A program made the translations under genes and the position numbers. The notes beneath the pieces were generated by a model that was given only the letters and a program-made list of their open reading frames with translations, did not search any database and had not been told where the DNA came from. DNA of 64,000 nucleotides from Branchiostoma floridae (taxonomy: Eukaryota > Chordata > Leptocardii > Amphioxiformes > Branchiostomatidae), in the NCBI RefSeq assembly GCF_000003815.2, contig NC_049989.1:16466522-16530521 (forward strand), read 5' to 3'. The stretch's first letter is position 1; every line of letters begins with the position of its first letter. Of the stretch, positions 46,960-57,562 are shown piece after piece.

Positions 46960-48909
46960 TATGATAGTCGTTGTTATTATCAGACCACAGTGAGCTTTAC
47001 AATGTAGTACTAGTAGTTTTTTTTTTTTTTTGGAAATGATAACATGAGCATAGCAAGGAAGCGAAGGTACCAAGTGTGTGTGGAGGGGGATAGTGTGAAA
47101 TGGAAAGTTCACCCCTTTATTACTGCTGTAGAATTTGAGAGAATTTTAAGTTAAGATGGGGCATTTTAAGGTACCATGAGCGGTAAAATCACTGTCAGAA
47201 AAGTCATAGTTGAAGACTGTTGTGATGTAGTGGCATCCCCAGTCAAGCAGAATTCTAGGATCTGCTCCCCAGGGTAGAAGGCGGCATAGTCATTGTTCCC
47301 TCTCCACAAGAAGCCCTGGACTACTTATACTATTGGAATACTGTATCATCTGCCGAAAAGTTTCATGGCTTGGCAGTGAGTAAATCTAAACACCACCAGA
47401 ACCGAAGATAAGTAGTTTGTTGGAGCAGTGCAGCATGAATTAACTTGTTCTATAAGAGCTTTGAAAGATGCTATGATAGATCCAGACTTCTGTCAACAGC
47501 AGGACCATTAGCAATGAAAAAACAATACATTTTTGTGTTGTAATAACCTCTTTTTATCCTGAATATGAGTTTCACTCTTGACTTCACGACATACAATCTC
47601 ACGAATGTGCACAATTACGGCTGCATGGCAGTACTGTACTGTGAGAATTGATTCGGTACAGGTCTGATATACCAGATCATAAAATACCGGTACTGTAGTG
47701 ACAAAAATTCATACATAGTATATGCTGACTTTGTGACTGAAGATGTGTAAATCTTACCACAAAGATGAAAATTTAGCACTGGAAAAGACATAACTGCAGT
47801 GCTGAAACTTTGAATGAGAGCTGTCTTTAAAATTGAAATGTTTTTATCATTAGCTTTCATCTCCTACCCCCATGGCTTCATGCTAAACGAAACCAAAGTG
47901 ACACCCAGGGACAGCGAATCTAATTCGCAACTGCTCTTTCATGCAGGAAGTTTTTTCATGTACTGAGGGACAGGGATGGACAGGTACCTAAACCTCTGTA
48001 CTGGTACCTGTATCTGATGTTACATGTACATGTAGGTATGCAGCCATAAACTTATGTATACAGTAGAGCCATTATAGTTTTTCACAGGCAATGATGTACT
48101 TACTGGTATCTCTTCTACCTCTATCAAATATAAAACAAATTACCTTGGATTTATGTGAGCCCTTTATTTGACTTAGCATAGGATCATAATAATCATCATG
48201 TAAATCATCATAATAACCATGATCATGATCATGCTCTATTGCATGTTTGTAATGTTATTGTCATAATATTATTTTAACATCTTCAACCTAACAACCTCAA
48301 TATGACAGCAACTAATTCAACATAGCAATGATTATATCATGATACATGTGCTATCAGTCGTTGGACCTTTGTGGGTATTTCTAGTGTTAGGAAGACAAAG
48401 ATAAATAAATAAAAGAGAATGCTGGAATGATTCCAATTAAAGTGTATTAAAACAAAATTCTAAATTCACTACCATTAGTAAAATGCGATGAAAACAGCTG
48501 AAATACGAAATCAAGACCAAGCACCTGACATGTGATGATACTAGCTGAAGAGAAGTTCAAAGTGGATTACAATAGCCAATGTTATTTTTTGTTCCCTTTT
48601 TGTAAAAAAAAAATATAATGCATTTTCCACTTCTTGAATTTCTGCTTGTAATGTTTAACATTTGCGTACTCTCATATTTCTCAAAAATGCTTTGGATACT
48701 CATCAAAACTCTTTGAAATACACAAGAACTGAAACCAAAAGATTGACTGTGCATGGCTTATTTATATTGATGCACCATAAGAAGTTACTGTATGTTTGTA
48801 CAATGTCATGTACATGGATTTTTAAGAACTCAAAGTGATTTCAGTTAAACATTTTCCTCAGAAACACTGCAAAACTTTAATCTGAAACATCACTTTTTAT
48901 CAAGCCAGC
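46960..48909. other. Intergenic between convergent SLC13-B and LRR-A 3' ends
   Basis: AT-rich. I see no supported exon. TTTATT at 48163-48168 is an AATAAA on the minus strand, about 745 bp beyond the LRR-A stop, and is a weak candidate for its polyadenylation signal. Confidence 0.45.
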
Positions 48910-51900
48910 TTACATTGCTGCCCACTGTGCTTCTCCATTGTTTGTCTCCATCGGCCTCCCCCAGCTTTGTATAACAGAGAAGGAAAGGTTCTTAGTGGCC
49001 GCAAGCTTCTTTATGTCCTCCAGGTCTGACTTCTTCAGTTTGTCACACGTGTCCACGATCACCTCACAGAAGTAATCTGCTGTGTCCATCAAAGCCTCGA
49101 TGGTTTTCCGTGAAACACCATGACACTCGATCAGACGCAAGCTACGGAGAGACTCAAACTTGTTGTACTTCATTATGTTGGTCATGAAGTCATCCGTGAA
49201 GCAGTCCACACCCCACAGGTGGAGCAATGTCAACTTGGGCGAATTTTTCAGCACTCGCTCCAGCTGGTATTTGACGGGCTCTTGTGGCACTTCATCGTTA
49301 ATCATGATGATGAGTGAGTCAAGATCTTCGAACGCAGAGTCCTTTAACTGCTGGGCCGGCTGTTCGGCAAAACCTTGCACATTCTCTAGTGTTATGTCTA
49401 TCACATTAGGACAGTGGACTGAGACAGCAAGCAAGTCCACATCTGAGAAGCCCGTGAATGTGAGCGTTTGCAATTTCGCACCCACCTTGCTCAGGAAGGG
49501 AACAACCTCCGTCTGAAACGTGAGCTGTCTGTACTCTTCCTCCTCAACCTCCAAGTGACCCAGCAGGGAAAGACTCTGCACAATCTCTTCGTCTACATTT
49601 TCCAGCATAGCTGAGCGTAGTGTGAGTATGGTCAGGTTGGGGCACAGCTTCAGTGCCTGGATGTATGAAGCAGGCACCGGCAAGGAGTCCAGCAATTGAG
49701 AAGAAAAGCTGACGTTGTCGAGCTTGAGAGGGCTCAAGGGAAGGTCATACAGAAGATAGTCGTGATAAATGCCGTACAGCACTAGACCAGTGTTCAGGTC
49801 GGTGCCAAGCTGTACCAGCTGTTTTAAAGCCTTTATCACATAGGACAGTCCAAACAGTGTGACTTGAATGTTGTGTATCATGAGACGGTTGATTTTCTTG
49901 CACCCCTTCCCTGATTCCCTCAGACCGCATAACTCAAACAAGCCGATGTCTGTCACGTTGGTCGATGACATGTCTAGCTTTTGGAGCTCTGGGCATTCAT
50001 TTGCCATCATGGCCATGGCCTGGTCGTCTGCCTTGGTACTGGTGATGTCAAGAATCCTCAACTGGGGGAAACTACACGTCAAAAAGCTAACAGCCAAGAG
50101 TGGCATCTGTGTGCATGAGTTGAGGAAGACATCTTGCAAGTTCTGCAAGGAGGAAAAAGAGAAAATCAGTCTATCATCAAGAATTTGAAAGAATCACTCA
50201 AAGACTTAACATTTGCACTTGAACTTGCAGAGCTAGAAAGGAATTGTGAACTGTGACCTGACCATGCGTTCGACCAAGAAGGCGTTCCATGAAGAAGTTG
50301 CCCGCCATGGAACGAACGAGATCGCACACTTCATACAAAGACATTGTGTTCAGAAGATTAGACATTTGGAACTTGGAATAAACAGACCTGTATAATATAT
50401 CTAAAATAAAGTATGCTCTACAGTTCTATACCTGTTAAAACAAGTAGGATATGTCTGTGTTGGTATCAGCATAGTGTTTAGTGCATCGTCATCCCAAACC
50501 ATTTTAGCACCGGAGTCTGCGGAGAGATTTCTTTTTTCAATTGTTTTTTTTTTCCTTTTTAAACATCCATCTAATGTCTTGCGACCAAAACCATCAAAAC
50601 ACACCTTTGGGACTTTCTGTTCTGCATTTGAGTGCATGTTTTGGTAAAGAAACAGACCTTGATTTTGAACGTACAATGTGAACGGCAAGAGGGAGGGAGG
50701 AGGTGGATTTGCGTGATCAAAAAGTTGCTACGATAAAAATTCAGCGGTCGATTAGTGACCGTTAAAACCGCTGGGAAACATTCTGCATTTTCCCGAAAAT
50801 GTTACCTCTCTAGTGTTTACCTCCCTCTTCACAATAATGCTACAATGTGCCTTAAAACACAGAATTATTGTGCTAATAAAAACGAAAGAAACTTACAGGG
50901 CATCTCATAGAGATGAGCAGGGCAGTGTCGTTGTCAAGGATGTTCTTACAATTCTCAAAGCGCAGATTCTTCAGACTCTCATGTGCCACATACTCCAGGT
51001 GCCAGGGCTGCAGCCGCTCCGACTGGACCAGATGATCAAACAAAGCCTGGTACAAGTTTGCACCTGAAATACATTTTGATATTTCATACAAATTTCATAA
51101 CCAATGCATCTACTACCCTAACTTTTGCACAGCCTCATTACTTTTTGGTGACTATTCAAAGGTGAATATAACACTGGAAATTCTTATTAATTGCTACATT
51201 TCAAGCTAAGAGTAAGAAATTTTACGAGGGAACATTTTCACGAGCAGGCTTTTAGCTAGGAGTTTATCATAGGGGGGCAAATTTTTCTTGCTGAACAGCC
51301 ATGGCCAGCGCTATAGGAACGATTGCTGAAGGAGGCTTGGGGCCTCCTTCCTCAGAAATTTTGAAATTCACTAATCTCTGGATAGTCTGTGTAACGCAAA
51401 CTCTGCTGTCCAGGGCTGTAGCTGCCCCCCCCCCCCAACATAAGGCTATTCTTCATCAAGCTTCTAGGGGGGGCGGTGGATGTTTGGCGGGCTGATATAA
51501 GCAAGATTTAATCAGGCTAATCTTTGGATACCCAAATTTGTTGAATACAGCAAGTTACTGTCAGACAGGCCACATGTGACCCAGTATCATCCCTTTGTCC
51601 TTCGGCACCTTGCCTCATTTTTAGAACAGTGCATCCAAGGGACACATGGACCCATGCCTGGCTAAAAGCCTGTTTACGAGAGACCTTGGGAGTGCGAACA
51701 CCTTTTTGATGCCTTAAGGGCAGTGGGTCATTACCTACTGTGTCTACGGCACAGTGAGGAAAGCAGAGCCCATCCCTCCCCTTTCGCTGCCTTTTGTCTC
51801 CCAACCAAATTCAGGTACACAGTTTTATACCTGGGTGGGATGAGGAAGTCATGTAAGGTGCCCAAAGGCATTATATTGGTGGCATGTCTACCTGGACTAT

Positions 51901-53043
51901 ATATACCCTAACAATTACACCAAAACAATGATTGGGACAATACCCAAACTATACCCGAAATTGCACTTTACTTCTTTTGCAAACCCACATAACTGTTTGG
52001 TCTAATTTTTGGCTGTCCCAGCTGACTGACTTACTGATGTTGTATGGCTGGCCTGTGTTGCTGGTGATCTTAGGAAGCCATGTGGTGATGTGTGGTCTGA
52101 CTTACTGATGTTGTATGGCTGGTCTGTGTTGCTGGTGATCTTAGGTAGCCATGTGGAGATGTGTGGTCTGACTTACTGATGTTGTATGGCTGGTCTGTGT
52201 TGCTGGTGATCTTAGGAAGCCATGTGGTGATGTGTGGTCTGACTTACTGATGTTGTATGGCTGGCCTGTGTTGCTGGTGATCTTAGGTACTAGTAGCCAT
52301 GTGGCGATGTGTGGTCTGACTTACTGATGTTGTATGGCTGCCCTGTGTTGCTGGTGATCTTAGGTACTAGTAGCCATGTGGTGATGTGTGGTCTGACTTA
52401 CTGATGTTGTATGGCTGCCCTGTAATGCTGGTGATCTTAGGAAGCCATGTGGCGATGTGTGGTCTGACTTACTGATGTTGTATGGCTGCCCTGTGTTGCT
52501 GGTGATCTTAGGAAGCCATGTGGAGATGTGTGGACTGACTTACTGATGTTGTATGGCTGGCCTGTGTTGCTGGTGATCTTAGGAAGCCATGTGGTGATGT
52601 GTGGTCTGACTTACTGATGTTGTATGGCTGCCCTGTGTTACTGGTGATCTTAGGAAGCCATGTGGAGATGTGTGGACTGACTTACTGATGTTGTATGGCT
52701 GCCCTGTGTTACTGGTGATCTTAGGAAGCCATGTGGCGATGTGTGGTCTGACTTACTGATGTTGTATGGCTGGCCTGTGTTACTGGTGATCTTAGGTAGC
52801 CATGTGGTGATGTGTGGTCTGACTTACTGATATTGTATGGCTGCCCTGTAATGCTGGTGATCTTAGGTAGCCATGTGGAGATGTGTGGTCTGACTTACTG
52901 ATGTTGTATGGCTGGCCTGTGTTGCTGGTGATCTTAGGAAGCCATGTGGTGATGTGTGGTCTGTTCCACTCCTCCTGGGGCTGCCTACACACCACCTCCA
53001 GGCACGATGTTTGAAGGGTCGGTGGCGACTTCAATAAAGGCAT
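48910..53043 (-). CDS. Leucine-rich repeat protein (RNI/AMN1-like, BC-box-like N-terminus), copy A
   Basis: Minus-strand exons 53043-52899 (ATG, preceded by an AG acceptor at 53047, so a 5' UTR intron exists), 51063-50897 and 50142-48910 (TAA). Frame is maintained, giving 514 residues. The N-terminus (MPLLKSPPTLQTSCLEVV) contains TLQTSCLEVV, which fits the Elongin BC-box pattern. The large last exon has cysteine-type LRRs: CPELQKLDMSSTNVTDIGLF, CPNLTILTLRSAML, CPNVIDITLENVQG and SLRSLRLIECHGVSRKTIEA. Such LRRs occur in FBXL, AMN1 and ZYG11-type ubiquitin-ligase substrate receptors. No F-box is visible. The role as a ligase receptor is inferred. Divergently paired with copy B. Confidence 0.88.
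51700..51875 (-). mobile_element. SINE family 1 copy, antisense
   Basis: Reverse complement of the 19400-19675 body: CTACTGTGTCTACGGCACAG, AGAGCCCATCCCTCCCCTTT, CAGGTACACAGTTTTATACC. In LRR-A intron 1. Confidence 0.7.
52024..52962. repeat. 71-bp minisatellite built from LRR-A exon 1 end and splice donor
   Basis: About 13 tandem units of 71 bp (a few with a TACTAG insertion). On the minus strand each unit is the last roughly 64 nt of coding exon 1 (encoding HITTWLPKITSNTGQPYNI) plus the first bases of intron 1 (GTAAGTC). The unit at 52892-52962 includes the real exon end, and the others fill intron 1. Confidence 0.95.
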
Positions 53044-53046
53044 CCT

Positions 53047-53890
53047 CTGGAAAGAAAACCTTAGGATGAATGTCTATATAAAACTTAATTCAAGAAAACT
53101 CTGGGCTATGTGAAGCTACAACATAGAGGAAGAAGAAGAACTTTATTGCATGACACCTGTACAGGATACAGGCTCGTTCTCATTTTAATGTCGAAATGCT
53201 GTCGCCTGACTTTACGACTTGATATTGAGCAAATTATAGACAGCACAACTGGTCCCTTTGATTTTCCACAATCCCTGTAATGTTTTACAAAAGATGCACC
53301 ACAACATTCATATTAGTTAATGGCTTTGAAGGTTATTATAGCTTCGGGTGGGATTTCACCCCCTAAAAAATGGCTGTCGCCTGAGAAAATACGAAGAATT
53401 CAAATAGTAGCCAAAACTGTAACAATTTGGTTCATAAAATGATTGTTCGGCAGATGAAACTAGCTACCCAGGCCCTCTGTCCGATCACGTCAGATCGCAA
53501 ATATCACTGATCTTGGAGGCTGTGTGAGGAGGTTTATGCCTGTCGCCAGATTCTGTAACAAACGTTACCACCATGAGTACGGTGGTTGCCACGGTTATAT
53601 CATCCACGTATAAGACTAGAAATGGCCGTTTTTGTGCCGCTTTATAGTTTTTCTGTTTTTTTAAAGAAACAAAAAAGGGTCATTGACTGCCATTTGCACC
53701 CCACCTTGCTTACAAAATGTTGTACAGAAATGTCTGTAACAAACGTTACCATTGTTTGAAGCTTTCTAAGCATTCTGTCTGACCCGGTGCAAAAATGCTG
53801 CCCACGTTTTAAATGTCCATAGTGACGTCAGCTTATGCCTAAATGATGTAGCCAATAATGTTAATCCTTTTGAAGATAAAGGGTTAAGTT
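53047..53890. other. Divergent intergenic region, proximal to LRR-A
   Basis: Presumed to hold the LRR-A 5' UTR exon and promoter, but neither is recognisable. Motif GTAACAAACGTTACC appears at about 53554 and 53733 and, as half of a palindrome, at 53898. Confidence 0.4.
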
Positions 53891-53897
53891 TACTGTT

Positions 53898-53927
53898 GTA
53901 ACAAACGTTACCGGTAACGTTTGTTAC
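53898..53927. repeat. Perfect 30-bp palindrome
   Basis: Two inverted copies of GTAACAAACGTTACC meet without a spacer. Single copies of the same 15-mer lie 165 and 345 bp upstream. It could be a symmetric protein-binding site or a transposon junction. Confidence 0.9.
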
Positions 53928-54430
53928 CTGCCCTGTAATGCATTACCAATGGGACCGAAAATAATAAGTTGTCATTTTTTGGCTAATGTTAAAAGAGGAA
54001 TTTTCCTAAACAACCAGGTAGTTTTCACTGAAAATAAAGCTGATTTATTTTTCGATCAAAAAAACGCCATTTTCGACATTTTAATGAGAACGAGTGTACA
54101 GTGTATGGCAACTTGTACATACAATATATACATACAGAACAGTTTAACTACATAAGTTACTAGTATCTACAAATCTAGGAAACTAATCTATTTTACACAT
54201 GGTATAAATTAAAGTTATGACAATCACATGAATCAGGCTAGCATTATGTGCTGGTTCAGGACAGTATAATATTGTTTCGTTTTTTAAATGAGTTATATAT
54301 AAACAAGGAGCTTTTATCTATAAATTGACCGACATAGGCAGATATATCAGCAGGACATGATAAGTAGCATATTAAACATTTCTGTCTTAGTAGGTGGTAA
54401 CATTGAATCAGATTTGTATTTAATAGACTG

Positions 54431-54716
54431 TAACCAGTGCTGAATGACCTTTGACCTGACCCGGCCCCGATATCCCCGGATTTCAGCACTGGTAACCGAG
54501 TGCTGGCGGCAGTTCAGCACTGGAAAACGTCAGTGCTGACAGAAGTTCAGCACTGGAAAACGAGTGCTGAAAGAAATTCAGCACTGGAAAACGAGTGCTG
54601 AGGGAGTTTCAGCACTCGAACAAGGCCGATCAGCACTGGAAAACGAGTGCTGAAAGAATTTCAGCACTGGAAAACCAGTGCTGAGGCCGTTCAGACAATT
54701 GATTCAGCACTCGAAC
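54431..54716. repeat. Array of about 31-bp hairpin-forming units
   Basis: Seven to eight units of TTCAGCACTGGAAAACGAGT+GCTGA plus a short spacer. Each unit can fold, as AGCACT pairs with AGTGCT. It lies between the divergent LRR genes. Confidence 0.9.
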
Positions 54717-56799
54717 ACCAGTACGGAAGGCGAGGTTTTCGTAGACTTGCATACACATTGCATGTTGTAGCGCAGCTAGCCATGGCCGACTCCTGGATGG
54801 CTTCTTTTACTCGTAGCTTTCTGAAAAGCTCGTGCTACAACCAAAAGATTAGCCCCCAACAGTTGCCACGGCTCTAGTAATTAGCGCAGCCGCCCCCCTC
54901 CCCACTCAAATCGGACAGCACACAACTGTTGGTTTAGCCGTATTTACCCACTTTAGCGTTCCAGCTTTCACGTATATCAGTAACAGAACATTTGAGACAT
55001 AAATATACTGTACCAGAAGGACACAAAACATACCGAATGCCTCTCGATATCAACGTTGATTGCAGAAACTTCGCGTGGTGTTGCAAAATCTTAAGTTTGA
55101 CCCCAATCGTGGGTCACTGACACGTCATGACCCCAAAGACCCCCGATTACTCGGATATTGTCAAAATTTTCCGATTGTAGTATTACGCACATCTTCGGCG
55201 ATCTATCTCACGGATTCATTTGCCATGTTTATTGATTCACAGAGCTGAAGACATTTTAATCATTTCAATTATCAAATAAGCCGGGCCCATAATGATATCA
55301 AGACATTAATCGATTAACCTTTAAACAAAGAGGTTCACCTTGTAATGTTAACGTGTTGCTTAGAAAAAATCCTGACATTTTTGTGTCTTTTCATTTTTAA
55401 AGAAGATACATATCACCTGCTGTGTTTTCAAAGATGGGAAGACCCCAAAATGAAATAATGCAAAAAAAAAAATCCATACCAAAATAACGTTAGGTCGGCT
55501 GAAGTAAACAAAATTTGTATTACAAAATAGTGATATAACTAACGTTAGGATAAAAACAACATCGTTTGCCAGCAATATATATTCGTCCGGGACTCAAATA
55601 CAAGTATTTGAAGTCAAAAATTGTATCAACTTGAACCATTCCCACACAGAGACGGAGGGTGCCATAGATTTTCTGCAACTTATGATCCACTGTTCACGGG
55701 TCACGTGTTCTATCTGCATGACGTGACGTTACGGGTGCAGTGGATTGATGAGAGTTGGTCTGTACCATTTTGGTATCATCAACTCTCAAAATTCTACTGG
55801 AAGCCATGATACCACCGCATAAAGAAATAGTGGCCTTCTCAAGATTGTCTTGAACACCTAATTTTATATAACACCTTAAGTGTATTTTCCTCAGGATTAA
55901 TAATGCTGCATTGGTGCATCTCTTTAAATCACTTAAAATATGTATTTCTTCTCATGTGGCGTTATAAAGGCATCTATGTGTTATGGTACAGACGGGAGTA
56001 CATCGACAATAATTGGATGTTCAAGTTGAATTCATTGACGCCGCTATAGGGGTCATGGTGTGTCAATGACCTGAATGATCGCCGGATGGCTAGCAGACCA
56101 CGTGGTTTTCCACACTACGGTTAAATGACAGCGAGTTTCTGGATCCAGTTCGGTATGTTTTTGCTTTCTTTCAGTTCCTGTAACAGTACTGATACATGAT
56201 ATTGCTTGTTCACTGTTCGATGTCTATGTGAAGCTGGTAACGTTACATGATGAAATCGGAATTTAGTCAAAGCACGGAGGTTACAAAATTATATAGAAAA
56301 GGAACAGTCAAGTTACAGCCTTCTATGTTTGGCGGGGAGGGGTTGACTGAACAAGGTTTGCATTTTTGCATTGAACATTGTCATTTAAAAGTAAGTTCAT
56401 GTTTAATTTTGTATTTCCAACATCTTATAAGATGTTATAACCCAATGATTACGTTACCATTCCCCATCTTTACGATTTGATTAAATAGTGTTTTAATAAG
56501 TAGAAAAAATAGTAGAAGTACATCTAAGGCACACATACTTATATGTAACGTATTGATGCTTTGGTATCTACGAGGGTCTGCATGGGGGGATCCTGGCCAT
56601 ACTTAACGGTAAAAAAATAAGCCTGCGTCTGATTATCTCACAGAGATCAGAACGCACTTACGGCGACAGGAATTCTATGTTACTTTTTGTTAGTTAACTA
56701 AAAACGTCTAGACATTGCTATGCAAATCGAAACAATTCTTGCAGATGCAGTCCCAAACGTAAAGTATTTGCATGCAAATTATTGCGGTGTTAACAAGCT

Positions 56800-57036
56800 C
56801 TTTCACAGAGTGCATGTCACGCCATCTGTTGCCTGTGGCGACAGGAATTCTAGGTGATACGATCTAATATGTCAACGGGCAAGGCCCCGAAATTGAAAAC
56901 AAAACTCCTTTGGACATTGTTATGCAAATCGAAACAGTGGTCGAGACTAGGACTGTTTTTGGGGGGCGACTGTACCTTTAACATATTTTAGAATTCCTGT
57001 CGCGGTACATGCGTCCTGATTTCTGTGAAAGGGCTT
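56800..57036. repeat. CGACAGGAATTCTAGGT palindromic element, copy 1
   Basis: CTTTCACAGAG and GGCGACAGGAATTCTAGGTG on the left, TAGAATTCCTGTCGCGG and CTGTGAAAGGGCTT on the right. The same family as 59214-59436. Another fragment with the left-arm sequence lies at about 56637-56700. Confidence 0.7.
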
Positions 57037-57269
57037 ATAACATTGAATAGAATCCGGAGTGTTTAGGAGAGATCTTTAGGAGCATGATGTCCGAGGGCTA
57101 TCTGACGTTTGTTGCCGCGGGTCATCTCGTCACGAAGAATTTCCCAATAACTATATATGATTAACGATGAATTCAGGACAACAAATAACGTTTAACGTAA
57201 TATCAAAGCGCCCAATCCTGATAACGTTTAAAGTTGAATAAAGGCTTATCACGTCATAATACCCCCCCC

Positions 57270-57472
57270 CCCCCTATGTCAAAGTTTAAGGTCCCAGAAC
57301 ATAAACATTCCACCATTTTCCAGGCGCCATAACGTTCCGGACATAGTGACACAAAATCAAAACAACGGTAGAGACGAGACTGTTTACGTCTGAGGGTCTT
57401 CAATTTTGACATATTACCCAGAGTTCCTCTCACCAGCGCGTGCGTGGTAACCTCTGTGAAAGGGCGTGCTAT
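57270..57472. repeat. CGACAGGAATTCTAGGT palindromic element, diverged copy 2
   Basis: Contains GGACATAGTGACACAAAATC, TTTTGACATATTACCCAGAG and CCTCTGTGAAAGGGCGTGC, matching the right half of 59214-59436. A C14 tract (57264-57277) precedes it. Confidence 0.6.
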
Positions 57473-57562
57473 GATTGACATGAACTGAAATAGCTCGTAT
57501 GGATTAACGGAAAAGAGCGTGCAGATCTTCATCTATCCTGATATTATCTGTCTTTCTAGACG

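Larger units (their letters stand above)
54717..57562. other. Divergent intergenic region, proximal to LRR-B
   Basis: No supported exon. Includes two degenerate palindromic elements (separate entries) and a MITE-like fragment near 55805-55860 (TAGTGGCCTTCTCAAGATTG) related to 46585-46957. The promoter of LRR-B should lie here. Confidence 0.4.

Noticed and set aside
49120-49516. Plus-strand frames of 65-118 codons opposite LRR-A
   Set aside because: Antisense shadows of the long LRR-A coding exon.
52792-53043. 83-codon minus-strand frame as a short stand-alone protein
   Set aside because: It is LRR-A exon 1 read through its donor into the 71-bp array. The splice site and the paralogue support termination of the exon at 52899.
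54431-54877. 76-codon frame (54647-54877) near the hairpin array
   Set aside because: It begins inside the repeat array, has no splice support and shows no family resemblance.
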